A stretch of 64,000 nt of DNA from Phyllobacterium myrsinacearum (GCF_002980555.1 NZ_PVBT01000003.1:1-64000); one strand, 5' to 3'. Positions 53,190 to 63,211 are shown, counted from the stretch's first letter. The notes: a model not told the origin generated them from the sequence alone. Made by a program: numbers and translations.

Positions 53190-54869
53190 TCAGCGAATAT
53201 CCGCCCGCGCCCGCGGGCGTTTTTCATTCATCTCATGGCTGAAGACAGCGGGCGGCAGCGGCGCTAGCTTGCGGATGATATCAGCCCCCTTTTCACCCAT
53301 CATGATGGTCGGCGCATTGGTGTTGCACGAGGGAACCCGCGGCATGACCGAACTGTCGCAGACGCGCAGTCCGTCCAGCCCATGCACCTTCAGGTCGAGG
53401 CCGACAACAGCCATGGAATCGGTGCCCATCTTGCAGGTGCCGACCGGGTGATGATCGGTCTTGGCATTGGCGCAACCGTAATCGAACAATTCCTCGTCGG
53501 AATTGTATTTCGGTCCCGGCAGGCGTTCCGCCATGACGAAGGGTTTCAGTGCCGCCTGGTTCATGATTTCGCGCGCAAGTTTCAATCCTTCGATCGACAT
53601 TTTGCGGTCGTGCGGATCGCTCCAGTAGTTGGGATCGATCAGCGGCGCGGCCATTGGATCGGCCGATTGCAGCCGCACCGTGCCGCGCGACCGCGGATGC
53701 AGATAGGCTGAATTGAGGGTGACACCCGCATTCTTCAGCCGCTCGACACCCGCCTCGATGCCCGACCCCAGCCCGAGATGGAACTGGATATCAGGCGAGC
53801 GGGCGTCGGGATCGGCGTACCAGAAACCGCCTGTTTCAAACAGGCTGGATGCGACGGGCCCGGAGCGGAACAGCACATATTGCAGCCCGGCCCACAGGGT
53901 GCGGTGCAGTTTGGCGACGCCGTCATAGGTGTGATCGCCGGTGCATTCGGAAATCACGAACAGATCCAGATGATCCTGCATGTTCTCGCCGACACCGGGC
54001 AGGTTGTGCACGACGGGAACACCAACTTTACGCAGGTGATCTGCCGCGCCGATGCCCGATTGCAGCAGCAGTTTCGGCGAGCCGATGGCGCCGGAACTGA
54101 CCAGCACTTCCCGCTCGGCGCGGATGATCTCGCGGGCATTGCCCCTGGCAATTTCAACACCGACGGCCCGGCTGTTCTCAACCACGATTCTTGTCACCTG
54201 CGCGCCCATGCGGATCGTCAGGTTCTTGCGCGTTCTGACCGGGGCAAGATAGGCCATCGACGCCGATGAGCGGCGGCGATCGCGCTGGGTCAGCTGGTAG
54301 AAACCGACACCGGCCTGCTGCCTGCCGTTGAAATCATGGTTGTAGGGAATGCCGAGTTCCTGCCCGGCCCGGATATAGGCATCGCAGATCGGCAGGGTTG
54401 CAACCGGCATGGAAACACCCAGCGGCCCGCCATAGGAATGGTAGTCATCGGCAAAGCGCTGATTGTCTTCCGCCCGCTTGAAATAGGGCAGCACGTCGCG
54501 GTAGCTCCAACCGGCACAGCCATCTTCCGAGGACCACAGGTCGTAATCGGTTGCATTGCCGCGCGTATAAAGCTGCGCATTGATGCTGGAGCCGCCACCG
54601 ATGACCTTGGCCTGCGTGTAGCGCAGCACGCGGTTCTTCATGTGCTTCTGCGGCACGGTCGACCAGCCCCAGCTGGCGACACCCTTGGTCATCTTGGCAA
54701 AGCCCGCCGGCATGTGGAACAGCGGATTCCAGTCGCCGCCGCCTGCCTCGAGCAGCAGGACCTTTACATCGGGATCCTCGCTGAGGCGATTGGCAAGCAC
54801 GCACCCCGCAGGGCCGGCACCGGTGATGATGTAATCGTAGGACGTGGATTTTTGGGCGGAGTTTGCCAT
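53190..54869 (-). CDS. GMC-family FAD oxidoreductase (choline dehydrogenase-like)
   Basis: 559 residues. The FAD-binding start YDYIITGAGPAGCVLANRLSED, the GMC signature around VIGGGSSINAQLYTRG, the second signature SSGAIGSPKLLLQSGIG and the active-site HPVGTCKMG are all present. It oxidises an alcohol, passing electrons to quinone or oxygen. It is read as the last gene of the catabolic cluster, but a palindromic element lies between it and the SDR gene. Only the element's terminal G-run resembles a ribosome binding site. It overlaps the terminator of the DUF982 gene at its 3' end. Confidence 0.93.
   Translation of the reverse strand: MANSAQKSTSYDYIITGAGPAGCVLANRLSEDPDVKVLLLEAGGGDWNPLFHMPAGFAKMTKGVASWGWSTVPQKHMKNRVLRYTQAKVIGGGSSINAQLYTRGNATDYDLWSSEDGCAGWSYRDVLPYFKRAEDNQRFADDYHSYGGPLGVSMPVATLPICDAYIRAGQELGIPYNHDFNGRQQAGVGFYQLTQRDRRRSSASMAYLAPVRTRKNLTIRMGAQVTRIVVENSRAVGVEIARGNAREIIRAEREVLVSSGAIGSPKLLLQSGIGAADHLRKVGVPVVHNLPGVGENMQDHLDLFVISECTGDHTYDGVAKLHRTLWAGLQYVLFRSGPVASSLFETGGFWYADPDARSPDIQFHLGLGSGIEAGVERLKNAGVTLNSAYLHPRSRGTVRLQSADPMAAPLIDPNYWSDPHDRKMSIEGLKLAREIMNQAALKPFVMAERLPGPKYNSDEELFDYGCANAKTDHHPVGTCKMGTDSMAVVGLDLKVHGLDGLRVCDSSVMPRVPSCNTNAPTIMMGEKGADIIRKLAPLPPAVFSHEMNEKRPRARADIR
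53203..53225 (+). terminator. Rho-independent terminator of the DUF982 gene
   Basis: CGCCCG and CGGGCG pair around a six-base loop, followed directly by TTTTT. It lies 69 bp past the DUF982 stop and inside the last codons of the convergent oxidoreductase gene, an antisense placement. Confidence 0.65.
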
Positions 54870-54877
54870 GACTCAGA

Positions 54878-55039
54878 CACCCCCCTCTGGGCTGCCGCCC
54901 ATCTCCCCCACAAGGGGGGAGATCACATCGGCATCAACATTATCGCTTGCTTTGTAATGCCGCAGAACGAATCGATTCAGGAATGAAAGCTGATCTCCCC
55001 CCTTGTGGGGGAGATGTCCGGCAGGACAGAGGGGGGTGA
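54878..55039. repeat. Palindromic intergenic element, copy 3
   Basis: 162 bp, same orientation as copy 1. The left small hairpin is GGGC-TGCC-GCCC (54889-54900); the right is GTCC-GGCA-GGAC. The core edge ACATCGGCATCAAC is kept while the rest of the core differs. It fills the spacer between the SDR stop (55061) and the oxidoreductase start (54869). Confidence 0.9.
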
Positions 55040-55060
55040 AATTCATATTTTTCCAACCTG

Positions 55061-55840
55061 CTAAAGTCGATTGATCGAAAGAGCGCCATCCGCATTGATG
55101 ATCGAGCCGGTGGCAAAATTGAAATCCCCGCAGGCGAGCGCCGCGACGATGCGGCCGAGATCATCCGGCTCGCCCCAGCGCTTCATCGGCACGAGTCCTT
55201 CGGCGATGCGCTTGTCATATCTGGCTGCGGCAACGGCCGTCATGTCGGAGCGGATGATGCCGGGGCGCACGTCGAAAACGCTGATCCCCTCCTCCGCGAG
55301 CCGCACGGCCAGCCCTTGCGTGAACGACGCCAGCGCCGCCTTGGTCATGCAGTAATCGAGACGTTCCGGCGAGGTCATCCCCGCGGAAACCGATGTGATG
55401 TTGACGATCGTACGCGGTGCAGCTTTGTCATTGCCGCCAAGCATGGCAGGCAGTACCGCCTGGGTGAAGAATACGGTTCCCCGCACATTGATATCAAAGA
55501 TCGCATCGTAGTTTGCCGGCTCAAGATCAAGGAAATCACCGCGCACCTTCGAGCCGATTCCGGCATTGTTGACGAGACAATCAATCCGGCCGAAGGCCGA
55601 CATGACGGCGTTGACCGTTTGTGCGTGATTGGAAAGATCAGCCAGATCCGCTGCAATGAATTCTACCCTGGCGCCGAGTGATTCCAGCGCTGAAACAGCG
55701 GCATTACCAGCTTCATCCCGCACAAGATCGATGACCGCAAGGTCGAAGCCTTTGGCGGCAAGCGCCGTGGCAATACCAAGGCCGATGCCGCGCCGGGCGC
55801 CGGTAACCAGGGCGACGGGTTTGGGCTGGATACTCATCAT
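55061..55840 (-). CDS. Short-chain dehydrogenase/reductase
   Basis: 259 residues of the classical SDR family: cofactor motif TGARRGIGLG, NNAG, catalytic Ser region SVSAGMTS and YCMTK with Tyr and Lys, and the C-terminal PGIIRSDM. The D at the end of the second strand (AVIDLVR) favours NAD(H). It oxidises or reduces a sugar, polyol or keto acid intermediate of this cluster. It overlaps the upstream GMC gene by 4 bp. Confidence 0.93.
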   Translation of the reverse strand: MMSIQPKPVALVTGARRGIGLGIATALAAKGFDLAVIDLVRDEAGNAAVSALESLGARVEFIAADLADLSNHAQTVNAVMSAFGRIDCLVNNAGIGSKVRGDFLDLEPANYDAIFDINVRGTVFFTQAVLPAMLGGNDKAAPRTIVNITSVSAGMTSPERLDYCMTKAALASFTQGLAVRLAEEGISVFDVRPGIIRSDMTAVAAARYDKRIAEGLVPMKRWGEPDDLGRIVAALACGDFNFATGSIINADGALSINRL

Positions 55841-57360
55841 GCAAGCTCCCCGGCAATGATGTGATCGGCGACGCGCAGCGCCTGCGCGGCAATGGTTAGT
55901 GCCGGGTTGACCGCGGCGGATGTGGGAAGGAAAGCAGCGTCAACGACAAACAGGTTCGGGTGGTCAAAGGCGCGGCAGTGGATATCGAGCGGTGCCTGTG
56001 CCGGGTCCGTGCCCATCCGCACGGTGCCGCATTGATGCGACGGGGTCTTGCGGTCAAAGGCCTTGGACAGGACCACGGGAAACCCGGCGGTGCGCAACAC
56101 CGACTTGATCCGGGCCACCAGTTTCTGATGTGCAGGCCAGTTGCTGCGCACCCATTCGAGTATGATCCTGTCACCGTCGACGCGAACGCGGCTTTCCGGC
56201 TTGGGCACATCCTCGCTCATGGCAAGGAAATCCACCGTATGGCGGCAGAACCGGTCGAGCACCCATTCAGGCACGAGCTTCAAGTCCGACTTCAGCACGG
56301 GGCCGCTGATCCGCCCGAGCAATTGCACATTGCCGAGTGGTGCGCCGCCCTCGCCGTCGGACAGGTAGAAATCATTGAAGCCGAATGTTTTCTGATAGAT
56401 GGAATCGTTGCGGAAACGCGGATCGAACCCGATGACCGCCGACAGGTTGTGATTCATGAAATTGCGGCCGACCTGATCGGAGCGGTTGGCAAGACCAGCG
56501 GGATTGCGGCTGTCGGCCGAGCGCAGCAGAAGCACCGCGGACTGCACCGCACCCGCCGAAAGGATCACCAGTTTCGGCTTGACCACCGCGGGCACGCCAT
56601 CCCTGACATAGTGCACGGCGGCAATCGACTTCCCGTCACCCGCCGTTTCCAGCCGCGTGACGCGCGAATTGGTCTGCAGGCGGATATTGCCGTGCGTCAG
56701 CGCCTGGGCAAGGGCCGTGGTTTCCGCATCCATCTTGCCGTTGAAACTGTTCGGATGCGCATCCCACGGCGTCCTGCCATGGGACAGCCAGGTGTCGATG
56801 TCGACGCCGAGCGGCAGCGAGAAAGGGTGGACGCCGGCAACGCGCAGCCGCCTGCGCAGGATGCCGATGGGTTCCTCGTCGGGTACGGGCGAAAAGCCAT
56901 AGGGCGTCGAATGACGCGGTTCCGTCGGGTCTTCGCCCGAAGTTCCACGCACCCGGTAGAGCGCCTCTGCCTTGCCGTACCATGGCTCGAGCTCGTCATA
57001 GGCAAACGGCCAGGCGGGCGAGACACCCTCGAGATGCTGCATCTCGGCAAAGTCCTCTGCCCGGTAACGCGTCAGCACCGCGCCATAGAATTTCGAATTG
57101 CCACCGACATTGTAGTAATTGCCGGGATTGAAGGCCTTGCCCTGCGCATCGTACCAGCTTTCATCCGGGCGGAAGAACCCCTTCTGGAAGATTGCACGCG
57201 GATCGCGGTTTTCCGGACGGTCAGGCAAATGATCGCCCGCCTCCAGGATCAGAATATCTGCTCCCGAGCCTGCCAGACCGGCGGCAATAGTCGACCCGCC
57301 AATCCCCGAACCGATGATGACGATATCGGGGGATCGGCTTTGTTGCGATGCGGCGTTCAT
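55837..57360 (-). CDS. GMC-family oxidoreductase, second type
   Basis: 507 residues. FAD site IVIIGSGIGGSTIAAGLAGSG, a central YYNVGGNSKFYGAVL segment, and active-site HQCGTVRMG. It is more like the flavoprotein subunits of gluconate- or sorbitol-type dehydrogenases and cholesterol-oxidase-like proteins than the choline-dehydrogenase type at 53190. The start at 57360 (MNAASQQSRSPD) lies just before the FAD domain; no strong ribosome binding site is seen. It follows the ABC ATPase by 13 bp. Confidence 0.9.
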   Translation of the reverse strand: MNAASQQSRSPDIVIIGSGIGGSTIAAGLAGSGADILILEAGDHLPDRPENRDPRAIFQKGFFRPDESWYDAQGKAFNPGNYYNVGGNSKFYGAVLTRYRAEDFAEMQHLEGVSPAWPFAYDELEPWYGKAEALYRVRGTSGEDPTEPRHSTPYGFSPVPDEEPIGILRRRLRVAGVHPFSLPLGVDIDTWLSHGRTPWDAHPNSFNGKMDAETTALAQALTHGNIRLQTNSRVTRLETAGDGKSIAAVHYVRDGVPAVVKPKLVILSAGAVQSAVLLLRSADSRNPAGLANRSDQVGRNFMNHNLSAVIGFDPRFRNDSIYQKTFGFNDFYLSDGEGGAPLGNVQLLGRISGPVLKSDLKLVPEWVLDRFCRHTVDFLAMSEDVPKPESRVRVDGDRIILEWVRSNWPAHQKLVARIKSVLRTAGFPVVLSKAFDRKTPSHQCGTVRMGTDPAQAPLDIHCRAFDHPNLFVVDAAFLPTSAAVNPALTIAAQALRVADHIIAGELA

Positions 57361-57373
57361 GACATTGTGATCG

Positions 57374-58492
57374 TCAGGCGCCGATGCGCAGCTGCGATTG
57401 CGGATCGAAGAACACGGCCTTGTCGAGATTGAATGCCAGCTGGGTCTTCTGCCCCGGCAGAATCTGAGCGTCGGCACGCAGGCGCGCCACCACTTCCTTG
57501 CTGCCAAGCTTGGTCACGGCAAAGGTATCGGACCCCGCCGGTTCAACCACGTCGATCAGGCATTCGCCTTCCACCAGCGATGTAGCGTTGCGGTCCGCGC
57601 CATCCGGATCGGTCAGCGCTTCCGGCCGGATGCCGAAAATCACGTCCTTGCCGGAATGGCCCACCAGCGCACTGGTGGTCTTCCTGATCGGCAACCGCAA
57701 TGGTGCGGAATCAGGGCGGTCAAGCACAACGCTCAAATCCGAAGCACCGCCCTCAATCTTGGCCTTGAGCAGGTTCATGGCGGGTGATCCCATGAAGTCG
57801 GCGACAAAGAGGTTGGTCGGATTGTTGTAGATTTCCGCCGGGGTGCCGAACTGCTGGAGGATACCGTCCTTGAGCACGGCGATCTTGGTGGCCAGCGTCA
57901 TCGCCTCGATCTGGTCGTGCGTGACATAGACGATGGTGGTTTTCATGCGTTGGTGCAGGCGCTTGATTTCGGTGCGCATGTCGACACGCAGCTTGGCATC
58001 GAGATTGGACAGGGGTTCATCGAACAGGAACACCTGCGGATTGCGCACGAGCGCCCGGCCCATGGCAACGCGCTGGCGCTGGCCGCCGGAGAGCTGGCTC
58101 GGCTTGCGGTCGAGCAGATGGCCGATCTGCAGCATGTCGGCAACCTGCTTGATGGCCTTTTCGCGTTCCTCCTTCGGCACGCCGCGGATTTCCATGCCGA
58201 AGGCGATGTTTCCGCCGACTGTCATGTTCGGATAAAGCGCATAGGACTGGAACACCATGGCGATGTCGCGTTTGGAGGGATGCAGTCCGCTAATCGACTT
58301 TCCCTTGATGGAGATATCACCGGAGCTGATCGGTTCGAGCCCGGCAATGGTGTTGAGCAAGGTGGACTTGCCGCAGCCGGAAGGGCCGACGAGGACGAGA
58401 AAGCCACCCTCGTCGATCTCGATATTGATGTCCTTCAGGATCGGGACATTGCCATAGGATTTATGCAGGTTCTTGATCTGTAGGAATGACAT
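57374..58492 (-). CDS. Carbohydrate-type ABC transporter ATP-binding protein (MalK/UgpC-like)
   Basis: 372 residues: Walker A GPSGCGKSTLL, signature LSGGQRQRVAMGRALV, Walker B FLFDEPLSNLD, and a C-terminal OB-fold (TOBE) domain with IFGIRPEALT. MalK-type ATPases power sugar, polyol and glycerophosphate importers. It is 4 bp downstream of the MalG-like permease gene. Confidence 0.95.
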   Translation of the reverse strand: MSFLQIKNLHKSYGNVPILKDINIEIDEGGFLVLVGPSGCGKSTLLNTIAGLEPISSGDISIKGKSISGLHPSKRDIAMVFQSYALYPNMTVGGNIAFGMEIRGVPKEEREKAIKQVADMLQIGHLLDRKPSQLSGGQRQRVAMGRALVRNPQVFLFDEPLSNLDAKLRVDMRTEIKRLHQRMKTTIVYVTHDQIEAMTLATKIAVLKDGILQQFGTPAEIYNNPTNLFVADFMGSPAMNLLKAKIEGGASDLSVVLDRPDSAPLRLPIRKTTSALVGHSGKDVIFGIRPEALTDPDGADRNATSLVEGECLIDVVEPAGSDTFAVTKLGSKEVVARLRADAQILPGQKTQLAFNLDKAVFFDPQSQLRIGA

Positions 58493-58496
58493 GAGA

Positions 58497-59378
58497 TTAT
58501 CCCTTCACGGCGCCGGACATAAGTCCACGGACGAAGTAGCGCCCGGAAACGATGTAGACGATAAGAGTTGGCAGTGCGGCGAGGATCGCGCCGGCGAAAT
58601 GCACGTTATATTCCTTCACGCCCGTCGACGAGTTGACGAGGTTGTTGAGCGCGACCGTCATCGGCGTGCTGCTGAACCCGGAGAACGAGGCGCCGAACAG
58701 GAAGTCGTTCCAGATATTGGTGAACTGCCAGATGACGGACACGACGATGATCGGACCCGACGATGGCAGAAGGATACGCCAGAAAATCTGGAAGAAGCTG
58801 GCACCGTCGATCTGCGCCGCGCGGACCAGCTCCGTCGGAAATGCTTCGTAGTAGTTGCGGAAATACAGCGTGGTGAAGCCAAGGCCATAGATCACGTGGA
58901 CGAAAATCAGGCCTTGAATTGTGCCGGCCATTCCGAGAGCCCCGAGAACCCGCGCCATCGGTATGAGAACGATCTGGAACGGAATGAAGCAGCCGAGCAG
59001 CAGCATGCCGAACATGACATTCGAGCCGCGGAACCGCCACTTCGTCAGCACGTAGCCATTCAGCGCACCCAGCACCGTTGAAATTGCCACGGCCGGGATG
59101 ACCATGATGATCGAATTGATGAAATAGGGCCGCAAGCCCGTCGGCTGCACGCCGATCTGGGCCGTCGACCACGCCGCAAGCCAGGGCTCGATTGTCCATT
59201 CATGCGGCGGCGACAGCATGCCGCCCTGGCGAATCTCGTCCAAGGTCTTGAGCGAGTTCACCACCATGACGTAGAGCGGCAAAAGATAGTAAAAGGCGAA
59301 AACCAGCAAGGCGATGTAGATCAAGACGCGGGTCAGCTTGCCGCTGGAGATGGCATTGTCCGGGCTCTGGGCGCTCAT
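58497..59378 (-). CDS. Carbohydrate-type ABC permease (MalG-like)
   Basis: 293 residues, six helices, with the EAA motif near the C-terminus (ELVRAAQIDGASFFQIFWRILLPSSGP). It forms a heterodimer with the MalF-like permease, whose gene overlaps this start by 4 bp. Confidence 0.94.
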   Translation of the reverse strand: MSAQSPDNAISSGKLTRVLIYIALLVFAFYYLLPLYVMVVNSLKTLDEIRQGGMLSPPHEWTIEPWLAAWSTAQIGVQPTGLRPYFINSIIMVIPAVAISTVLGALNGYVLTKWRFRGSNVMFGMLLLGCFIPFQIVLIPMARVLGALGMAGTIQGLIFVHVIYGLGFTTLYFRNYYEAFPTELVRAAQIDGASFFQIFWRILLPSSGPIIVVSVIWQFTNIWNDFLFGASFSGFSSTPMTVALNNLVNSSTGVKEYNVHFAGAILAALPTLIVYIVSGRYFVRGLMSGAVKG

Positions 59379-60253
59379 TTGCTGCCTCCCCTGACTTCGG
59401 AATAGAGATAGGGAATGATGATCGCGAAAATGGTGATCAGCATGATGATGGCCGAGGACGCGCCGATGCCCATGGAATTGCGGGTGAACGTATAGGAGTA
59501 CATGAAGGTGGCGGGCAGTTCCGTCGCCTGTCCGGGGCCGCCGCCGGTCAGCGCAATCACCAGGTCATACGCCTTGATGGCGAGATGGGCGAGCACGACG
59601 AAGGCCGACAGGAAAACCGGGCGCATCAGCGGAATGATGATACGGCGATAGATCATGGCGGTGGACGCACCATCGATCTGTGCCGCCTTGATGATCTCGT
59701 TATCGACACCGCGCAGACCAGCAAGGAACATGGCCATGACAAAGCCGGAGGATTGCCACACGGCGGCGATCACCACCGTATAGATCGCCATCTTGGAATC
59801 CTTGATCCAGTTGAAGGCGAAACTGGTCCAGCCCCACTGGTGCATGGTGTTTTCAAGGCCGATGCCGGGATCGAGAAACCATTTCCAGGCAACACCGGTC
59901 ACGATGAACGACAGCGCCATGGGGTAGAGGTAGATCGGCCGCAGGAAACCTTCGATGCGGATCTTCTGATCCAGCAGGATGGCAAGGCCGAGCCCGATGA
60001 CGGTGCAGATGATGATATAGAGCGAGGCAAAGATACCAAGATTGGTGATCGCCCGCCACCAATGCGGCAGGGCCCACAATTTGCGGTAATTCTCCAGTCC
60101 GACAAAACCAAAGGACGGCAACATCTTGCTGTCGGTGAACGACAGGACGCCCGTATAGATGATAAAGCCATAGACGAAGATCAGGACAATCAGAAAACTC
60201 GGCCCCAAGACCAGTTTGGGTATCAAGTCCTGTATGCGGCTGCGGGTATCCAT
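59375..60253 (-). CDS. Carbohydrate-type ABC permease (MalF-like)
   Basis: 292 residues, six helices, EAA motif NEIIKAAQIDGASTAMIYRRIIIPLMRP. The N-terminal LVLGPSFLIVLIFVYGF is the usual first helix. It is separated from the binding-protein gene by 94 bp with a strong hairpin. Confidence 0.94.
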   Translation of the reverse strand: MDTRSRIQDLIPKLVLGPSFLIVLIFVYGFIIYTGVLSFTDSKMLPSFGFVGLENYRKLWALPHWWRAITNLGIFASLYIIICTVIGLGLAILLDQKIRIEGFLRPIYLYPMALSFIVTGVAWKWFLDPGIGLENTMHQWGWTSFAFNWIKDSKMAIYTVVIAAVWQSSGFVMAMFLAGLRGVDNEIIKAAQIDGASTAMIYRRIIIPLMRPVFLSAFVVLAHLAIKAYDLVIALTGGGPGQATELPATFMYSYTFTRNSMGIGASSAIIMLITIFAIIIPYLYSEVRGGSK

Positions 60254-60310
60254 AGCCTCACCCCTTCAACTCTTAAGTTCTTGTCATTGCCGTGCATGTT
60301 CACGGGAACC

Positions 60311-60335
60311 TGTCCGGGGCTTAGCGCCCCGGACA
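60311..60335 (-). other. Intercistronic hairpin after the binding-protein gene
   Basis: TGTCCGGGGC and GCCCCGGACA form a perfect 10-bp stem with a five-base loop, 12 bp past the stop at 60348. It has no T-run. Such hairpins behind solute-binding-protein genes commonly protect the upstream mRNA so that binding protein exceeds permease. Confidence 0.65.
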
Positions 60336-60347
60336 GAAGGCGCGCGC

Positions 60348-61595
60348 TTACTTGGCAGCGTCCACGGCGGAAACGAGTTCCTTGACCGCTGCATCGGACG
60401 TCAGCTCACCGTTGAATTCGCGGGTCACCACGTCATAGATCGCATTCTTGATGGCAGCCGGAACCGCATAGCCATGGGCCATGGAGCCGTAGAGCGTGCC
60501 CGCCTTGTTGGCTTCGGCCAGATCCTTGATCGCCTTCTTGCCGCAGGCATCGAACGCTGCATCGGAAACGTCCGTGCGTGCCGGGGCGGAACCCTTCACG
60601 ACATTGAAAGCGGACTGGAAGGTCGGGCTTTCAATGGACGATGCCATGACGAGCTGCGACTTGTGCTCTGCTTCGCTCTTCTTGAAGAACAGGAACTGAT
60701 CGGAGTTGAAGGTGACCGAACCCTGGGTACCGGGGAAGCGCATGCAAACGAAATCCTTGCCTGGCTCCTTCTTGGCCTTGACGAACTCGCCCTTGGCCCA
60801 ATCGCCCATGAACTGCACACCGGCCTTGCCCTCGATAACCATGGTGGAGGCAAGATTCCAGTCGCGGCCGGAGAAGTTGCTGTCCACGTAGGAGCGCAGC
60901 TTGGTCATGCGGTCAAACGCTTCCTTCATCTTCGCGCCGCCCAAAGCCTTGGGATCGAGATCGATGAAAGCAGCCTTGTAGAAGTCATTGCCGAGCGACA
61001 GGACAACCGCATCAAAAATCGTCGCGTCCTGCCATGGCTGGCCGCCGTGGGCGATCGGTGTGATGCCCTGCTTCTTGAAGTTGTCGAGAAGGGCAATCAG
61101 CTCGTCCCAGTTCTTGGGTTCCTTGCCGCCAGCCTTGTCGAGAGCGGCCTTGTTGATCCACATCCAGTTGGTGGAGTGAACGTTGACCGGTGCGGCGATC
61201 CAGTGACCGTCATATTTGGAGAAATTCTGCAGTGCGCCGGGAATAACGTCGGCCCACTTTTCCTTCGAGGCAACATCGTCAAGATTGGCAAGAACACCCT
61301 GCTTGGCCCAGTCGGTAATGTCGAAGCCCAGGGCCTGCACGGCTGTTGGAGGGTTGCCGCCGGTCACGCGAGCGCGCAGAACGGTCATGGCTTCCGTACC
61401 GCCACCGCCGGCGACAGGCATGTCAGACCAGGTGATGCCCTTCTTTTCCAGATCCTTCTTCAGGACTTCCAGCGCCGTCGCTTCACCGCCGGATGTCCAC
61501 CAATGCAGGACTTCGACGTTTTCGGCAGCGCGGGCCATCGTGGCCGTGCCGAGCAGCATGGCTGCCGCAGCAACCGTATTCATCAACTTATTCAT
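60348..61595 (-). CDS. Carbohydrate-type ABC substrate-binding protein
   Basis: 415 residues with a signal peptide ([19 protein letters not shown]) and the family 1 solute-binding fold: [45 protein letters not shown]. Two distant cysteines (in DFVCMRF and DACGKKA) could form a disulfide. GGGAGG precedes the ATG. The ligand is unknown; neighbours suggest a polyol, sugar or sugar acid. Confidence 0.94.
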   Translation of the reverse strand: MNKLMNTVAAAAMLLGTATMARAAENVEVLHWWTSGGEATALEVLKKDLEKKGITWSDMPVAGGGGTEAMTVLRARVTGGNPPTAVQALGFDITDWAKQGVLANLDDVASKEKWADVIPGALQNFSKYDGHWIAAPVNVHSTNWMWINKAALDKAGGKEPKNWDELIALLDNFKKQGITPIAHGGQPWQDATIFDAVVLSLGNDFYKAAFIDLDPKALGGAKMKEAFDRMTKLRSYVDSNFSGRDWNLASTMVIEGKAGVQFMGDWAKGEFVKAKKEPGKDFVCMRFPGTQGSVTFNSDQFLFFKKSEAEHKSQLVMASSIESPTFQSAFNVVKGSAPARTDVSDAAFDACGKKAIKDLAEANKAGTLYGSMAHGYAVPAAIKNAIYDVVTREFNGELTSDAAVKELVSAVDAAK

Positions 61596-61702
61596 TTCAT
61601 TCCTCCCAAGGAAAAAAAGATAAAATTCCCACTACCCTAGACCTCAGTTATCCCTCAGCCTGCTCCATTCATACAATAAGCCGAACAGCGAATACAATCG
61701 AT

Positions 61703-63211
61703 TTAATTCGACGCCCAAAGTAATGTCCTCCGCCCCATATGCATGTTCAGGGTCTTGGTCTCGGTGTAGTCCTCGACCGCATGACGGCCCAGTTCACGGC
61801 CAAGGCCAGACTGGCGATAACCGCCGAACGGCAGCTCCGCTGCGCCGTCCATGAACGTGTTCATCCAGATGGTCCCGGCACGCACCCGGCGGCCAACGGT
61901 CAGACACGTATCGAAATCGCGGCTCCACACGCCTGCCGACAGGCCGTAGTCGATGGAATTGGCAATCCGGATGGCGTCTTCCATCGTCTCGAATGTTAGC
62001 ACGGAAAGCACAGGACCAAACACTTCTTCACGCGCCACCGCCATATCCGGCTGCACCGCCGAAAGAATGGTCGGGCTCATATACTGCCCGAGGCCCAAAT
62101 CAAGCGGTGCACCGCCATGCGACAGCGCCGCACCGGCGGTTTCGGCATTGCGCACGTAGGTATCAATCTTGGCCAGATGTTCCGGGGTGATGATCGCGCC
62201 GACCTTGGTTTCAGGGTTGAGCGGGTCACCCACTTTCACCTTGGCGGAAAGCTCCGCAACGCGGCGCGTTACTTCATCAGCAATGTCGCGATGCACGATC
62301 AGCCGCGAACCGGCATTGCAGCATTCGCCCGCGTTGAAATAGGCGCCGAACACCGCCGCATCAATGAAATCATCGAGATTGGCATCCGGGAAAACAATCT
62401 GCGGGTTTTTGCCGCCAAGCTCGAGCGAGACCTTTTTCAGCGTCTGGGCAGCATTGGCCATCGTCAGCTTGCCGACAAGGGTCGAGCCCGTGAACGAGAC
62501 CATATCGACATCCGGATGGGTGGTCATCGGCGCGCCGACTTCCGCGCCCGTACCGGCAAGGATATTGACGACACCGGCGGGAACACCGGCTTCCATCAGG
62601 ATTTCGCCGAGAACGAGCGTGGACCCCGAGGTCAGTTCTGACGGTTTTACAACAGCCGTGCAACCAGCCGCCAGGGCAAAGGGCAGTTTCTGGCTGACGA
62701 TCAGGAACGGAAAGTTCCACGGCGTGATAATGGAGATGACGCCGATCGCCTCGCGCAGAACCACGCCCAGCGTGCCGTCGCCCAGCGTGTTGTAGCTTTC
62801 CCCGTGCAGATCGCGGCCAAGCGCGGCGGCATAGCGCCAGATATCGACCGCACCACTCAGCTCGCCCTTGGCCTGCGAAATTGGTTTGCCGGATTCGATG
62901 CAGTCGAGATAGGCAAGTTCGTCGGAACGGGCAGCAATCAGATCGGCGGCCTTGAGCAGGATATTCGAGCGCTCGGCACCGGTCATGCGCGACCAGGGAC
63001 CGTTGTCGAAGGCATTGCGGGCGGCATGGATGGCGCGCTCCGCGTCGGCTTTCGTGCCTGCCTGATAGCGCGAGACCACGACACCATGGCCGGGGCTCTT
63101 GCGCTCGATCACGCCGCCTTGCGCCCCATTGGTCCATTTGCCGTCGATCAGCATCTGGAATTCGCGCACCTTGAAATTATCGAGCGCCTGTGGCCGCATC
63201 AGAACCGTCAT
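61703..63211 (-). CDS. NAD(P)-dependent aldehyde dehydrogenase
   Basis: About 502 residues of the ALDH superfamily. TPWNFPFLIVSQKLPFAL is the cofactor loop, SLELGGKNPQIV contains the general-base Glu, and FNAGECCNAGSR the nucleophilic Cys. The ATG at 63211 overlaps the hydratase stop (TAATG) and has GGGAG seven bases upstream. It would oxidise the aldehyde produced by the GMC or SDR enzymes of this cluster (inference). Confidence 0.95.
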   Translation of the reverse strand: MTVLMRPQALDNFKVREFQMLIDGKWTNGAQGGVIERKSPGHGVVVSRYQAGTKADAERAIHAARNAFDNGPWSRMTGAERSNILLKAADLIAARSDELAYLDCIESGKPISQAKGELSGAVDIWRYAAALGRDLHGESYNTLGDGTLGVVLREAIGVISIITPWNFPFLIVSQKLPFALAAGCTAVVKPSELTSGSTLVLGEILMEAGVPAGVVNILAGTGAEVGAPMTTHPDVDMVSFTGSTLVGKLTMANAAQTLKKVSLELGGKNPQIVFPDANLDDFIDAAVFGAYFNAGECCNAGSRLIVHRDIADEVTRRVAELSAKVKVGDPLNPETKVGAIITPEHLAKIDTYVRNAETAGAALSHGGAPLDLGLGQYMSPTILSAVQPDMAVAREEVFGPVLSVLTFETMEDAIRIANSIDYGLSAGVWSRDFDTCLTVGRRVRAGTIWMNTFMDGAAELPFGGYRQSGLGRELGRHAVEDYTETKTLNMHMGRRTLLWASN

